In this document: in pieces, positions 10,947 to 19,572 of the stretch | Numbering within the stretch: position 1 is the stretch's first letter | Layout: each line of letters starts with the position of its first letter | NCBI GenBank assembly: GCA_937922705.1 | Contig: CALAIW010000007.1 | Location: forward strand, 1 to 64,000 | Length of the DNA stretch: 64,000 nt | Reading direction: 5' to 3' | Source of the DNA: an uncultured bacterium | GTDB taxonomy: Bacteria; Atribacterota; Atribacteria; Atribacterales; Caldatribacteriaceae | The notes under the pieces: model-generated | The model's database searches: none | Told to the model about the DNA's origin: nothing | Seen by the model: only the letters and a program-made list of their open reading frames with translations | Translations under genes and position numbers: made by a program

Positions 10947-10950
10947 GCAC

Positions 10951-11814
10951 GTGCTTTCTGGAAGAAGGGGGACAATGACTAAGATACTTCTTTACATAGC
11001 AGTTCTTGTTCTGGTTGCCGTAGTGTTGTCTCCGTATCTTTGGTTGTTCATCTCCAGTATTTCCACAAAGGCAGATTTGACCAAAGTACCATTGTCCTTT
11101 TTCCCTCCAAAACCGACCTTTGAGAGTTACTCCCGTCTTTTTAGGGGAGGAGTAGGGGTGACCGATGCAGCCTCACAGTTTAAGCACGCCGTCTTAAATA
11201 GCCTGGCTGTGGCTTTGGTGGTAACATTCATTTCGGTTTTCGTTGGTTCTCTTGCTGCATACAGTCTGACGCGGTTTCGATTTAAAGGTCGAGATCTACT
11301 GAATTTCCTTGTCATTATTCCGCAGCTCCTTCCCCCGATTGCCCTTATTATTCCTCTGTATCTCATTATTAGAGGATTGGGCCTCCTTGACACAAAGCTT
11401 GCACTCGTGCTCACCTATAACTCCTTTGTTTTACCCCTGGTGGTCTGGCTTATGATCGGGCACTTTCGTTCTGTACCCGTTGAGCTGGAAGAGGCTGCCC
11501 GCATCGACGGTTGTTCTCGCATAGGAGTGCTGTTCAGGATAATCCTTCCTTTGGTGTCTCCCGGCATAGCAGCCACCTCTATATTTTCCTTTATCATCGC
11601 CTGGAACGAGTTCTTCTATGCTCTGATTTTCTCTTCCACCTTAAGTTCAAAGACGCTTTCCGTTCTGGTTGAGGAATTCAGCAGCAAATTCGGGGAAGAC
11701 TATGTACTGATGAGTGCAGGAGGGGTTTTAGCCAGTTTACCCCCGGTGGTTCTTGCCCTCGTCTTCCAGCGATACATTGTGCAGGGTCTAACGGCAGGAG
11801 CAGTGAAGGGTTAG
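10951..11814 (+). CDS. Sugar ABC transporter permease (MalG type)
   Basis: The second membrane subunit, up to 287 residues with six hydrophobic segments. The EAA loop is ELEEAARIDGCSRIGVLFRI, and the family signature AWNEFFYALIFSS follows near residue 215. The GTG at 10951 is 4 bases after the previous stop; ATG 10975, eight codons later and preceded by AAGGGGGA, is an equally good start. It ends in GAVKG, typical of the family. Stop codon TAG. Confidence 0.92.
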   Translation: MLSGRRGTMTKILLYIAVLVLVAVVLSPYLWLFISSISTKADLTKVPLSFFPPKPTFESYSRLFRGGVGVTDAASQFKHAVLNSLAVALVVTFISVFVGSLAAYSLTRFRFKGRDLLNFLVIIPQLLPPIALIIPLYLIIRGLGLLDTKLALVLTYNSFVLPLVVWLMIGHFRSVPVELEEAARIDGCSRIGVLFRIILPLVSPGIAATSIFSFIIAWNEFFYALIFSSTLSSKTLSVLVEEFSSKFGEDYVLMSAGGVLASLPPVVLALVFQRYIVQGLTAGAVKG

Positions 11815-11916
11815 TTTGAAAGGAATGGGGGTGAGAGAAGAAAATTTGATTTTTTGAGGGTTCGTGACCGCAGTGAGAGGCAAAGTGTGGGAAAAAACAA
11901 GAAAGGGGGAAGAGCA

Positions 11917-13170
11917 ATGGAAAGGAGAATAATGTGGGTAGTGGTACTTGTCGGCTTGCTCCTTCTTGGGAGCCGGGTGTGGGCCGAACAATCGATAACC
12001 GTGATTATGCCACGTCACGAGATGGATATAAAGGGAGTTTGGGAGAGACAGACCCGCGAGTTCGAAAAGGAAACTGGTATCAAGGTAGAACTTATACAGA
12101 TGGCCTGGGAAAGAGTGGCAGATAAAGTGTTGACGGAAATGGCGTCAGGAGGAAGTGCTTACGATGTTATAGAATTCGACAATGTCTGGCCGGCAAAGTT
12201 TTTATCCGCCGGCTGGATAATACCCCTCGATGAATTTATCGATCGAGAAACCGTCGACGAAATGTTACCCGGGCTTGTGAGCACTTTTAGCAAGGATGGA
12301 CATCTTTACGGAGTGGTTTGGAATAACGATACCAGGTTTTTCATGTACAACAAGAAGAAGTTAGAATTAGCTGGTATTGCTGTTCCACCAAAGACCTGGG
12401 ATGAGTTTACCGAGCAGACCAAAAAGATGCAGGCAGCAAACATTATAAGGTATGGCTACATTGGAGCTTGGGAACAGAGTCAGATGTTGACCAACGAGTT
12501 CACCTTCTTCTGCTATAGCTTTGGATCGAATCTGTTCACCGAGGACGGGAAACCAACCTTTCTCGAAAAGCCTGCGATCGATGCCCTCTCTTTCATGGTA
12601 GATGCAGTCAACAAGGAAAAGACCGTTGACCCTGCCTCGATCACCGCAAACTACGAAATGGCTGCCAACGTCTTTTATAACGGTGAAACGGCTTTCTTCC
12701 TGCAAGCCTGGCCCGGTGTATACGCTTATTCGAACGACCCTTCCGTTTCCAAAATAGTCGGCGAAGTTGAAGTAGCCGAATGGATTCCGGCAGCTCGCGA
12801 AGAGTTTCAAGCAACTCTCACCCTTCCTGAGGCTTTAGCCATTCCCGCTACTTCCAAGAACAAGGAAGCAGCCTGGAAATACATTGAATACATGACTTCT
12901 CCCGAAAGGGAAAAGCAACGTTGTCTGGAAATAGGAGTTCTTCCCATATGGAAGAAACTGTTCACCGATCCAGATTTATTGGCTCTGTATCCTTACTGGA
13001 AATACTTTGGAGAGCAGGCCCTCTATGCCAGAGGCCACCCGAAGCTGCTCTGGTTTGACGAGTGGGCAGTTGCTCAGCAAATAGAAGTTCAAAATGCCCT
13101 CTCCGGGGCGAAAACGCCAGAACAAGCGCTCAAAGATCTCTATGAGGCCATAAAGCGACACTTCGAGTAA
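11917..13170 (+). CDS. Sugar ABC transporter substrate-binding protein
   Basis: Family-1 extracellular solute-binding protein of 417 residues. A signal peptide (positively charged MERR, hydrophobic VVVLVGLLLLG, then RVWA) is followed by a bilobal binding domain with ETGIKVELIQ and the hinge-region AAWKYIEYMTSPE. No lipobox cysteine is seen, so anchoring is unclear. ATG 11917 was chosen because GGGGGA precedes it and the signal peptide begins there; an in-frame start at 11854 would add an implausible charged leader. The ligand is not predictable. Confidence 0.92.
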   Translation: MERRIMWVVVLVGLLLLGSRVWAEQSITVIMPRHEMDIKGVWERQTREFEKETGIKVELIQMAWERVADKVLTEMASGGSAYDVIEFDNVWPAKFLSAGWIIPLDEFIDRETVDEMLPGLVSTFSKDGHLYGVVWNNDTRFFMYNKKKLELAGIAVPPKTWDEFTEQTKKMQAANIIRYGYIGAWEQSQMLTNEFTFFCYSFGSNLFTEDGKPTFLEKPAIDALSFMVDAVNKEKTVDPASITANYEMAANVFYNGETAFFLQAWPGVYAYSNDPSVSKIVGEVEVAEWIPAAREEFQATLTLPEALAIPATSKNKEAAWKYIEYMTSPEREKQRCLEIGVLPIWKKLFTDPDLLALYPYWKYFGEQALYARGHPKLLWFDEWAVAQQIEVQNALSGAKTPEQALKDLYEAIKRHFE

Positions 13171-13210
13171 GAAACGCGTAAAGAATGGGAAGCCGGAGGT
13201 GTCGTGTCAT

Positions 13211-14593
13211 ATGATCGTTCCCCGAATGGGGTTTATTGTCTTTGGAGTCCACAAGGATGGATTACGAGATCCTATGGGCAACCTCTTCATCGACGAGACA
13301 ATTATCAATCGTTCAAAGGAGGCCCTGCGGGAAAGAGGTATAGAATTAGTAGAGTATCCCGTCGTTATCGCTACCAAGGAAGAAGCCAAGGTAGCCCTGC
13401 GGGAGATGAAGCACCGAGAGGATATCGATGGAGTCATTCTCTTTTCAGGGACCTGGGTTTGGGCAGCTCACCTCATTGCAGCCGTCCGCGACTATTCCCT
13501 GACCGGCAAGGGAATCCTGCTCTGGACCCATCCTGGGTCGCAGGGCTGGCGCACCGTTGGGGGACTGGTTATGCACGGGGCCATGATGGAGGTCGGCATT
13601 CCCCACAGATTTGTTTACGGTTCGGCCGATGATTCGGCTGAACTTGACAAGATAGTGAGCTACTGCAGGGCAGCACACCTCAAAAACCTGCTGAACATGG
13701 CCACCATCGGGGCATTTGGAGGAAGAGGTATGGGGCAAACGGTGGGCGTAGCCGATCCTTCCCAATGGATGAGGGTATTTGGCATTGACATCGATACAAG
13801 GGATACAACCGAGTTGATCCACACGGCAGAGAGCATCACCACAGATGAAATCGAGGCCCTTAAGCCCCGGCTTATGGAGCTATTTGGAACCCTTCCGGAG
13901 GAAAGCATTGCCAATGAGCGCTCTATAAGATTGTACTTAGCGATTAAGAGAATTGTTGAGAAGGAGAAGTGGGATTTCTACACTATCCAATCTTTCCCGG
14001 GACTGGGGGACGACTACTGCGCTACCTGCTTCGCCCAGTCAATGATGTTGGAAGACGGCATTCCCACCTCGACGCTGGGTGATTTTAATACCGCATTGAC
14101 CACTTTTCTCCTCACGAAACTCAGCAAGGAGAGGGTATACTACGGCGATCTTCAGCATGTGGACAAAAAGAAGAAGGAGATCAAAATCATAGGGGATGGT
14201 GCTATTCCTCCGTCCCTGGCGGGTAAGGTCGGTCCTGCCGGGTTTACCCAGCATGGAATTCCCACTGAGGGGAAGGCAGGCGGTCTCGCGGTGAGGGCGG
14301 TGTGCAAGGTGGGTGAGGGGGTCATTGCCCGACTTGGAAGGGTAAACGGAGAATTTATCATGGTTATAGCAAGAGTTTCGATCTTTGAGCCCCCTGCGGA
14401 GCAAATCCAGTCGAGACTGGAAGAGTGTGGAATTCCATTCTGGCCCCACGGTTTCGTGACAGTACATGGAGACATAGAAAAACTCTTACAGGCATGGACC
14501 AACGAATACGCCTGTCTCGGCTATGGAGAGGATCTCTACCCAGCCTTGGTGGACTTTTGCGAAATAACTGGTGTCAGGGCGATACTGCCATAG
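13211..14593 (+). CDS. L-fucose/L-arabinose isomerase-like protein
   Basis: A 460-residue cytosolic protein of the FucI/AraA fold. It has a Rossmann-like N-terminal half (PRMGFIVFG, then VILFSGTWVWAA) and a C-terminal half with GLGDDYCATCFAQS, DFNTALTT and YYGDLQHVD, where acidic residues probably bind Mn2+. The usual metal-binding Glu region reads as TLGDFN, so the ligand set differs from classical FucI. ATG 13211 has GGAGGTG 9 bases upstream; the in-frame GTG 13199 overlaps that site. It follows the binding protein by 40 bases and probably shares its transcript. Confidence 0.82.
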   Translation: MIVPRMGFIVFGVHKDGLRDPMGNLFIDETIINRSKEALRERGIELVEYPVVIATKEEAKVALREMKHREDIDGVILFSGTWVWAAHLIAAVRDYSLTGKGILLWTHPGSQGWRTVGGLVMHGAMMEVGIPHRFVYGSADDSAELDKIVSYCRAAHLKNLLNMATIGAFGGRGMGQTVGVADPSQWMRVFGIDIDTRDTTELIHTAESITTDEIEALKPRLMELFGTLPEESIANERSIRLYLAIKRIVEKEKWDFYTIQSFPGLGDDYCATCFAQSMMLEDGIPTSTLGDFNTALTTFLLTKLSKERVYYGDLQHVDKKKKEIKIIGDGAIPPSLAGKVGPAGFTQHGIPTEGKAGGLAVRAVCKVGEGVIARLGRVNGEFIMVIARVSIFEPPAEQIQSRLEECGIPFWPHGFVTVHGDIEKLLQAWTNEYACLGYGEDLYPALVDFCEITGVRAILP

Positions 14594-14605
14594 GACGAAC
14601 CCCAG

Positions 14606-14654
14606 GCCCTGCAGGTACCCTTCGGGATCTTGGTCCTGCAGGGCTTTTGTTTTT
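14606..14654 (+). terminator. Rho-independent terminator
   Basis: A 10-bp perfect stem (GCCCTGCAGG at 14606-14615 with CCTGCAGGGC at 14635-14644), 19-base loop, then TTTTGTTTTT. It closes the first sugar operon. Confidence 0.85.
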
Positions 14655-14868
14655 GAACCATCTCAGGGTGAAACTTCCCTTTGCGCTTGCCGGAAAACTC
14701 AGCTACGGATAAGAGTAACGTACTTATCACTGTGGGGTGCACTTGCCTATTTCTGAAACCTCTTCTTCAGCCAGGGATTTGCAGGCGGTTTTTGAGAGAG
14801 CTTCACAGTCAGAAATGTGGTAAAGTGGGTATTGTACTACAAGAGCACCCGAGGAGGTGTAAGGTCTC

Positions 14869-16047
14869 GTGGCAGAAAATGTTGTGCTCAGGGGGATACC
14901 ACAAAGTGAGTTCCAGGAGAGGGTCAGAAAAATCCAGGAGAAGTTGATTGAGCACAACTTTGATGCTTATCTTGTGCACTCCAACGAAGCAGACCAGGGC
15001 AACGTACGCTATCTCAGTGACTACTGGCCGGTCTTTGAGAGCGCTGGAGTTCTCATTCCCAGGGAGGGTGAGCCTGTGCTTCTCATTGGTCCTGAGTCGG
15101 AGCCCTTTGCCCGGGAGAGGAGTAAGATCAAAAATATCCGAAAGCTCCTTGCCTACCGGGAATCGGCTGAACCGGAGTACCCAGGGCTTAAGCTCTCCAC
15201 CTTCAGGGATGTCCTCGATGAGGTCTTCAGGGGAAAGGGAATCGCAAGGCTTGCCCTTGGCGATTATGCCATTCTCCCCATGCCGGTCTTTGAGGGTATC
15301 AGAGAGGCTTTGGGTCCCAAAGGAGAAATAGTCCGGGCGGAGTGGATCATCGCCGAAATGAGGATGATAAAATCTGAGGATGAGATTGCCCTCATGAGGG
15401 AGGCCCATCGCATCAGTGCCCTGGCCTTGGGAGACGCCCTCAAGGTCATGAAGCCCGGAATGAGGGAGACCGAAGTCGTGGGTGTACTTCATGAGGCCAT
15501 GTACCGCTATGGGGCAGAGTCGGAAGCTTTCCCCAACTACGTCTTTGGAGGAAGAAAGACAAAGAGCGCCATCAACCGGGCCGGAAGTGAGAGGCTCAAG
15601 GAAGGCAAAGTGATCCAGCTCTGTGTGGGAGCCAGATTTGGAGGGTATGCCTCCTCCATCGGTCGACCGGTGTTTTTCGGAAAGATGCCCGGCGAGCTGA
15701 GGAAGAGAATCCAGTTTGGTCTTGATGCCCATCGCAAGACCTTGGAGTGGATTCGGGAAGGGGAGGAGGCAGGGAACATCGCCATAAAGTTCTACGAGTA
15801 CTTCAAAGACCATGGATATGCGGCAAACTACCTCTACGGGCCCTGCCATGGTACCGGGATACTGGAGGTGGAAAAGCCCTGGGTGGAGAGAAACTCAAAG
15901 TACCGGCTCAAGAAGAATATGGCCTTCATGGCAGACACCTTCTTCACTGCTGAGGAGTACGGTTTCCGCTGGGAGGTTGGCTTCCGGGTCACCGAGGATG
16001 GATGCGAGGTGTTCTCGGACGTCCCGAGTGAAATCATTGAACTTTAG
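14869..16047 (+). CDS. M24-fold (Xaa-Pro peptidase/creatinase-like) protein lacking metal ligands
   Basis: A 392-residue protein with the creatinase N-terminal domain (EFQERVRKIQEKL start) and a pita-bread M24 domain. In metallo-members the ligands are Asp, Asp, His, Glu and Glu. Here the first Asp position reads LCVGARF (Asp to Cys), the second reads GYASSIGR (Asp to Ser), the first Glu reads FMADTFF (Asp), while the His (GPCHGTG) and the last Glu (FRWEVGF) remain. It therefore resembles metal-free creatinase-type hydrolases more than peptidases. GTG 14869 follows GAGGAGGTG. It is separated from the sugar genes by a terminator. Confidence 0.82.
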   Translation: MAENVVLRGIPQSEFQERVRKIQEKLIEHNFDAYLVHSNEADQGNVRYLSDYWPVFESAGVLIPREGEPVLLIGPESEPFARERSKIKNIRKLLAYRESAEPEYPGLKLSTFRDVLDEVFRGKGIARLALGDYAILPMPVFEGIREALGPKGEIVRAEWIIAEMRMIKSEDEIALMREAHRISALALGDALKVMKPGMRETEVVGVLHEAMYRYGAESEAFPNYVFGGRKTKSAINRAGSERLKEGKVIQLCVGARFGGYASSIGRPVFFGKMPGELRKRIQFGLDAHRKTLEWIREGEEAGNIAIKFYEYFKDHGYAANYLYGPCHGTGILEVEKPWVERNSKYRLKKNMAFMADTFFTAEEYGFRWEVGFRVTEDGCEVFSDVPSEIIEL

Positions 16048-16091
16048 AGAATTCTTGCCATAGTTTAAAACCGACATGGGGGCGGGGAATA

Positions 16092-16432
16092 GTGAAAGAA
16101 GAGGAAATCATCGCTTCGGTTCTACAGGAAGTCCTCGACGCCCTTCCTCCGCATTTACGGGAGAAGCTCGAGAATGTGGAGTTTATCGTCCAGGAGAGAG
16201 CAGAAGGCTATCAAAGATTTATCCTTGGGCTCTACCACGGAGTACCACTCCCCAAAAGAGGCTTGGGATACACCTTCACCCTGCCGGATCGAATCGTGAT
16301 CTATGTCCAGAACATTCGAAGAGTAGCACCCTAGGATGCAGAATTTCGGCAAAAGGTGAAAGAGGTTATCCTTCACGAAATAGGCACTACTTTGGCCTTG
16401 GTGAGGAAGACCTTGCCCGCCTTCTGGGCTAA
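16092..16432 (+). pseudogene. Zincin-family metalloprotease (PF06262-like), nonsense codon plus frameshift
   Basis: The first 80 codons encode an acidic N-terminus and GLYHGVPLPKR, typical of this small family. A TAG at 16332-16334 interrupts the frame, which then continues as far as VILHEIG. The next frame supplies HYFGLGEEDLARLLG. Joined, these restore the zinc motif HExxHxxGxxE, so one base (probably a C in GGCCAC) has been lost near 16385. Two independent lesions argue for a real pseudogene, though sequencing error cannot be excluded. Confidence 0.8.
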
Positions 16433-16703
16433 AAGGGGTACTCAGCCATAACAGGATGGTGGGAAAAAAGAGCTCTCTTTTTGACTTTCCGTCACAAGAG
16501 GACCCCACACCGTGATTGCTGGGGTTGGCAACGGTGTCTTCGTTTGCCTTGAAAGGGAGGGTAGCAGAACCCCTACTGTTCCCCGGTGGAGAGAATTTTA
16601 CCGTTGAAGCCGGAAAGAGAATCACCTCAGGCTTGTAGAAAAAGTGGGCATGGTTTGTTATAATTCTTTCGGTTTGAATCTGGCTTGAGGGAGGAGATAC
16701 GCC
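16433..16703 (+). promoter_or_regulatory. Intergenic stretch with candidate -10 box of the ferredoxin gene
   Basis: About 270 bases with no recognisable gene. A TATAAT at 16659-16664 lies 39 bases upstream of the ferredoxin ATG and a GGGAGGAG ribosome-binding site lies at about 16690. No good -35 box is seen. Confidence 0.45.
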
Positions 16704-16892
16704 ATGGCTCTTAAAGTGGACGAAGAACTCTGCATCGGTTGTGAACTCTGTGTTTAGATTTGCCCGGATGTATTTGAGATGAATGCCAATGGGAAGAGCG
16801 TGATCAAGAACGGAGCCGATACGAGCGCAAGTTGCGTGGATGAGGCTATCGACTCCTGTCCCACAAGTGCCATTATTAAAGATAAGGCTTGA
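16704..16892 (+). pseudogene. Ferredoxin (single 4Fe-4S) with in-frame TAG
   Basis: 63 codons encode a small ferredoxin: CIGCELCV, then TAG at 16755-16757, then ICPDVFEM and, near the end, SCPTSAI. The four cluster cysteines (CxxCxxC...C) are all kept and the frame is otherwise intact. The TAG sits where relatives have Glu or Gln, so a single base change (GAG or CAG to TAG) explains it. It has a good ribosome-binding site and a candidate promoter. Either a recent nonsense mutation, a sequencing error, or readthrough. Confidence 0.78.
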
Positions 16893-16908
16893 AAATTCCT
16901 TCCGGCGC

Positions 16909-16937
16909 TTGCCTTTCAAGCCACGTTTTTGTACAAT
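16909..16937 (+). promoter_or_regulatory. Promoter of tRNA-Glu
   Basis: TTGCCT (16909-16914), 17 bases, TACAAT (16932-16937), 13 bases before the tRNA. Confidence 0.75.
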
Positions 16938-16950
16938 AGGGTTTGCCTGC

Positions 16951-17027
16951 GCCCCCATCGTCTAGCCAGGTTAGGACATCGCCCTTTCAAGGCGACGGCA
17001 GCGGTTCAAATCCGCTTGGGCGCGCCA
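16951..17027 (+). tRNA. tRNA-Glu (TTC)
   Basis: A 77-base cloverleaf with encoded CCA. Anticodon stem TCGCC/GGCGA with loop CTTTCAA, anticodon TTC; T arm AGCGG-TTCAAAT-CCGCT. The acceptor GCCCCCA against TGGGCGC leaves a C-C mismatch at position 3-70, unlike the other tRNAs here. The promoter is intact. Confidence 0.88.
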
Positions 17028-17145
17028 GGGGTGAGCTCTTCGGTATTATCAACTGCTTCTCTTTCTGCCCCAAGAGCAAAAGGGTTGTCGATTTGTGTTT
17101 CCGCTTTCTTGCTCGGAGAAGCTAAGGGTTCTGGAGTACAGGGTC

Positions 17146-17808
17146 TTACTTTTTCTTTATCGATGGAAATTTTTTCTCTATGAGATCTTTGACGGTTAAC
17201 CGGAGATATTTTTGTGGTTCTCCTTTCGATTTTGCAACGTACTTGTAGGCCATCCCTTGCCAAAGGAGCACTGGATTGTCAAGGTCGAAGCGATACGCAG
17301 CAATCAGTACTCTTGGAACATAATAGTCTTTGTATCTTGCCGGAATAGTTATTTGCTCTGATGTCCAGTAACCCCGGGTGTAGAGAGAAGCATCAAAGTA
17401 ATAAGTACTGAAACCACTCCCAAACTGAGTAACGCGACCACTGATATCGATGCTTTGTCCTGGATTGTATCGGGGAAGGAAGATACTTATGGGTGGTTGG
17501 TATACCCATTCGACTTCCCAAGAGAAGACAACAATGATCACAAAATCAGGATACATCGATGATTCAGAGTCTGGGAACGCAACCTCCTGATACCCCTTTT
17601 TGCGAAGGGCATCGCTGATTTCCTTACATATATCCTTGAATAAGCCCTTCTCAAGCGGTGTAGCCATATCTGGTCGATAGATTGCATACTTGGCAAGGTT
17701 CCTGAAGTCCGTATCCGAATCCTGGTAGATATCGGCGTAATAGGTCTTGCTCTGGCTCACCGAGGGAAAAAACAACACCAGTAACAAAATAATCAGAATT
17801 TTTTTCAC
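17146..17808 (-). CDS. Exported DUF4136-like protein
   Basis: A 220-residue protein with an N-terminal signal peptide (MKKILIILLLVLFFPSVSQS) and a mature part containing DTDFRNLAKYAIY, close to the SDxDFxxYKTYxW start of DUF4136 domains, followed by ALRKKGYQEV and PDFVIIVVFSW. No lipobox cysteine is seen. Family members are periplasmic or outer-membrane associated and of unknown function. It lies alone, convergent to tRNA-Glu. Confidence 0.68.
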   Translation of the reverse strand: MKKILIILLLVLFFPSVSQSKTYYADIYQDSDTDFRNLAKYAIYRPDMATPLEKGLFKDICKEISDALRKKGYQEVAFPDSESSMYPDFVIIVVFSWEVEWVYQPPISIFLPRYNPGQSIDISGRVTQFGSGFSTYYFDASLYTRGYWTSEQITIPARYKDYYVPRVLIAAYRFDLDNPVLLWQGMAYKYVAKSKGEPQKYLRLTVKDLIEKKFPSIKKK

Positions 17809-18058
17809 GACTACCCCTCCCTGATATTGACACTATTTCAGTTCCCGTTCTTCCCCCACCAGCTGACCGATTGGTAAAGCCTCTACGTTCTCTGCTTGCA
17901 GACCTTCTCCCTTGAAGACAAGGTAGTTTTTGCCCTGTTGCGGTCTGTGTTGCACAGGCAGAGCGCTTGTCGCTTCAGTTCGTGATTGACTTCTTCTGGC
18001 TCAAAAACCGTCCTCTATCTTATTTTCCTGTCGTCTTTCGGTTATTTGGACATCCGAT
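17809..18058. other. Intergenic stretch, no gene seen
   Basis: About 250 bases between the DUF4136-like gene and the TPR pseudogene. No frame, repeat or terminator that I can support. Confidence 0.4.
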
Positions 18059-18427
18059 TCAGTAATTGCTCCGCAAAACAAGCGCAGAATATCCATCTCC
18101 GGTTCTTACATATGCCAAACCCAGAACATAATGGGCCTCAGCATAATCGGGTTTGATGCGAATCGCTTCTTGGTAGGTTTCGATGGCTTCCTCAAGGCGA
18201 CGGAGGTTATGGTACACTACTCCCAGATTGGTAAGCTTTGGCGTAACCAGGCTCGATGCGAATGACTTGTTCGAAAGCCTTGATAGCTTCTTCAAAGCGA
18301 CCGAGGTGGTAATTGCACTCTCCAATGCTAAAGTAAGCTTTTCCGTAGTCTGGGTTTTCCTCGATCGCCCCTGCAAAAAAGGGCAGAGCTTCGGCACATT
18401 TTTTTCCTGGAGCTTCATTTCCCTCAT
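18059..18427 (-). pseudogene. Tetratricopeptide-repeat protein, frameshifted
   Basis: Three frames together encode TPR units. One frame gives the unit that starts ENPDYGKAYFSIGECNYHLG and continues FEEAIKAFEQVI. A second frame gives NLGVVYHNLRRLEEAIETYQ, ending AHYVLGLAYVRTGD. Joining them needs a one-base shift near 18235, and the N-terminus needs another shift near an A7 tract at about 18400. No intact frame spans the gene. Confidence 0.7.
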
Positions 18428-18547
18428 AGTATCATAGCACAGGGAACCTCAAAAGGATTCCTTCCATAGAGAATGGTGCGGGTTAGGGTTGCAATCTTTC
18501 TGGATCCGTCAGAGAAAAGTTTTGGTACACGGAGAACCTAAGGTCCG

Positions 18548-18575
18548 TTGACAGTGAGAAGGTTTGTGTTACAAT
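18548..18575 (+). promoter_or_regulatory. Promoter of tRNA-Pro
   Basis: TTGACA (18548-18553), 16 bases, TACAAT (18570-18575). It may also serve the dehydrogenase gene that starts 22 bases after the tRNA. Confidence 0.8.
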
Positions 18576-18585
18576 AAAAATGCGT

Positions 18586-18663
18586 CGGGGCGTGGCGCAG
18601 CCTGGCAAGCGCACTCGTTTGGGGTGCGAGTGGTCGGCCGTTCAAATCGGCTCGCCCCGACCA
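18586..18663 (+). tRNA. tRNA-Pro (GGG)
   Basis: A 78-base cloverleaf with encoded CCA. Acceptor CGGGGCG/CGCCCCG; anticodon stem CTCGT/GCGAG with loop TTGGGGT, anticodon GGG. A decayed relative of this gene lies at 47317. Confidence 0.94.
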
Positions 18664-18685
18664 TTTTGTGGTTTAAGGGGGAGAT

Positions 18686-19465
18686 GTGGTGCACATCAAT
18701 GACCTCTTTCGCCTCGATGGAGAAGTTGCCATTGTCACCGGTGGAGCGCAGGGTCTTGGAGAGCAAATGTGTATAGGTCTTGCCGAAGCTGGAGCCTCTG
18801 TGGTGGTAGCTGATTGTAACCTCGAAAAAGCCCAGAAAGTTGCCGAGTATATCCGGGATCTTGGTGGTCTTTCTGAGGCAATTGAGGTTGATGTAACGAA
18901 GAGAGTCCAGGTTGAGGCGATGGTACAGAAGACCCTCGAACGCTTTGGAAAGATTGATATCCTCGTAGCCTGTGCTGGAATTGGACAGTGGATGAAGGCC
19001 GAAGAGATGCCCGAGGAAGATTGGAAAAGGGTCCTCGATGTTAATCTCAATGGGGTCTTCTTTGCGTGTCAGGCTGTGGGAAGGGAAATGATTAAGCGCC
19101 GCAAGGGTAGTATCATCACCATCTCCTCTATGTCCGGGATTATCGTGAACACCCCTCAAGCTCAGGCCCACTATAATGCCTCAAAAGCCGCGGTCATAAT
19201 GCTTACAAAGTCTCTAGCTTCAGAATGGGCTCCCTATAATGTCCGGGTAAACACCATTGCCCCAGGGTACATGGAGACACAGCTTGTGGTGGATCTCCTG
19301 AAGCAGTATCCTGAATACGCAGAACTCTGGAAGAAATTGACGCCCATGGGTCGCCTGGGCCGTCCAGAGGAAATAAAGGGTCCTTGTGTCTTTTTGGCTT
19401 CCCCTGCTTCCTCGTATATTACAGGAAGCGTGCTCGTCATGGATGGAGGATACACTATCTGGTAA
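18686..19465 (+). CDS. Short-chain dehydrogenase/reductase
   Basis: Classical SDR of 259 residues. The NAD(P)-binding TGGAQGLG is near residue 17, an acidic Asp in VVVADCNLEKA suggests NAD preference, the active-site Ser lies in ITISSMSG, and YNASK supplies Tyr and Lys. The C-terminus has the usual TGSVLVMDGGYTIW. Probably a sugar or polyol oxidoreductase, given the ABC transporter 108 bases downstream. Start is GTG 18686 or the next codon, GTG 18689. Confidence 0.93.
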   Translation: MVHINDLFRLDGEVAIVTGGAQGLGEQMCIGLAEAGASVVVADCNLEKAQKVAEYIRDLGGLSEAIEVDVTKRVQVEAMVQKTLERFGKIDILVACAGIGQWMKAEEMPEEDWKRVLDVNLNGVFFACQAVGREMIKRRKGSIITISSMSGIIVNTPQAQAHYNASKAAVIMLTKSLASEWAPYNVRVNTIAPGYMETQLVVDLLKQYPEYAELWKKLTPMGRLGRPEEIKGPCVFLASPASSYITGSVLVMDGGYTIW

Positions 19466-19572
19466 GGGGGGTGAGGAAAGCTACAAAGAGTTTTTGGTCC
19501 CTTTTGTCTACCCTTTGCGAAAAGACTATCTGTTCTTTGTGAAAAAACCTGAGTTATGGGGGGATGTGAAGC

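Noticed and set aside
14809-15849. 346-codon minus-strand frame opposite the M24 gene
   Set aside because: The plus-strand frame has clear M24 domain order; the antisense frame has none.
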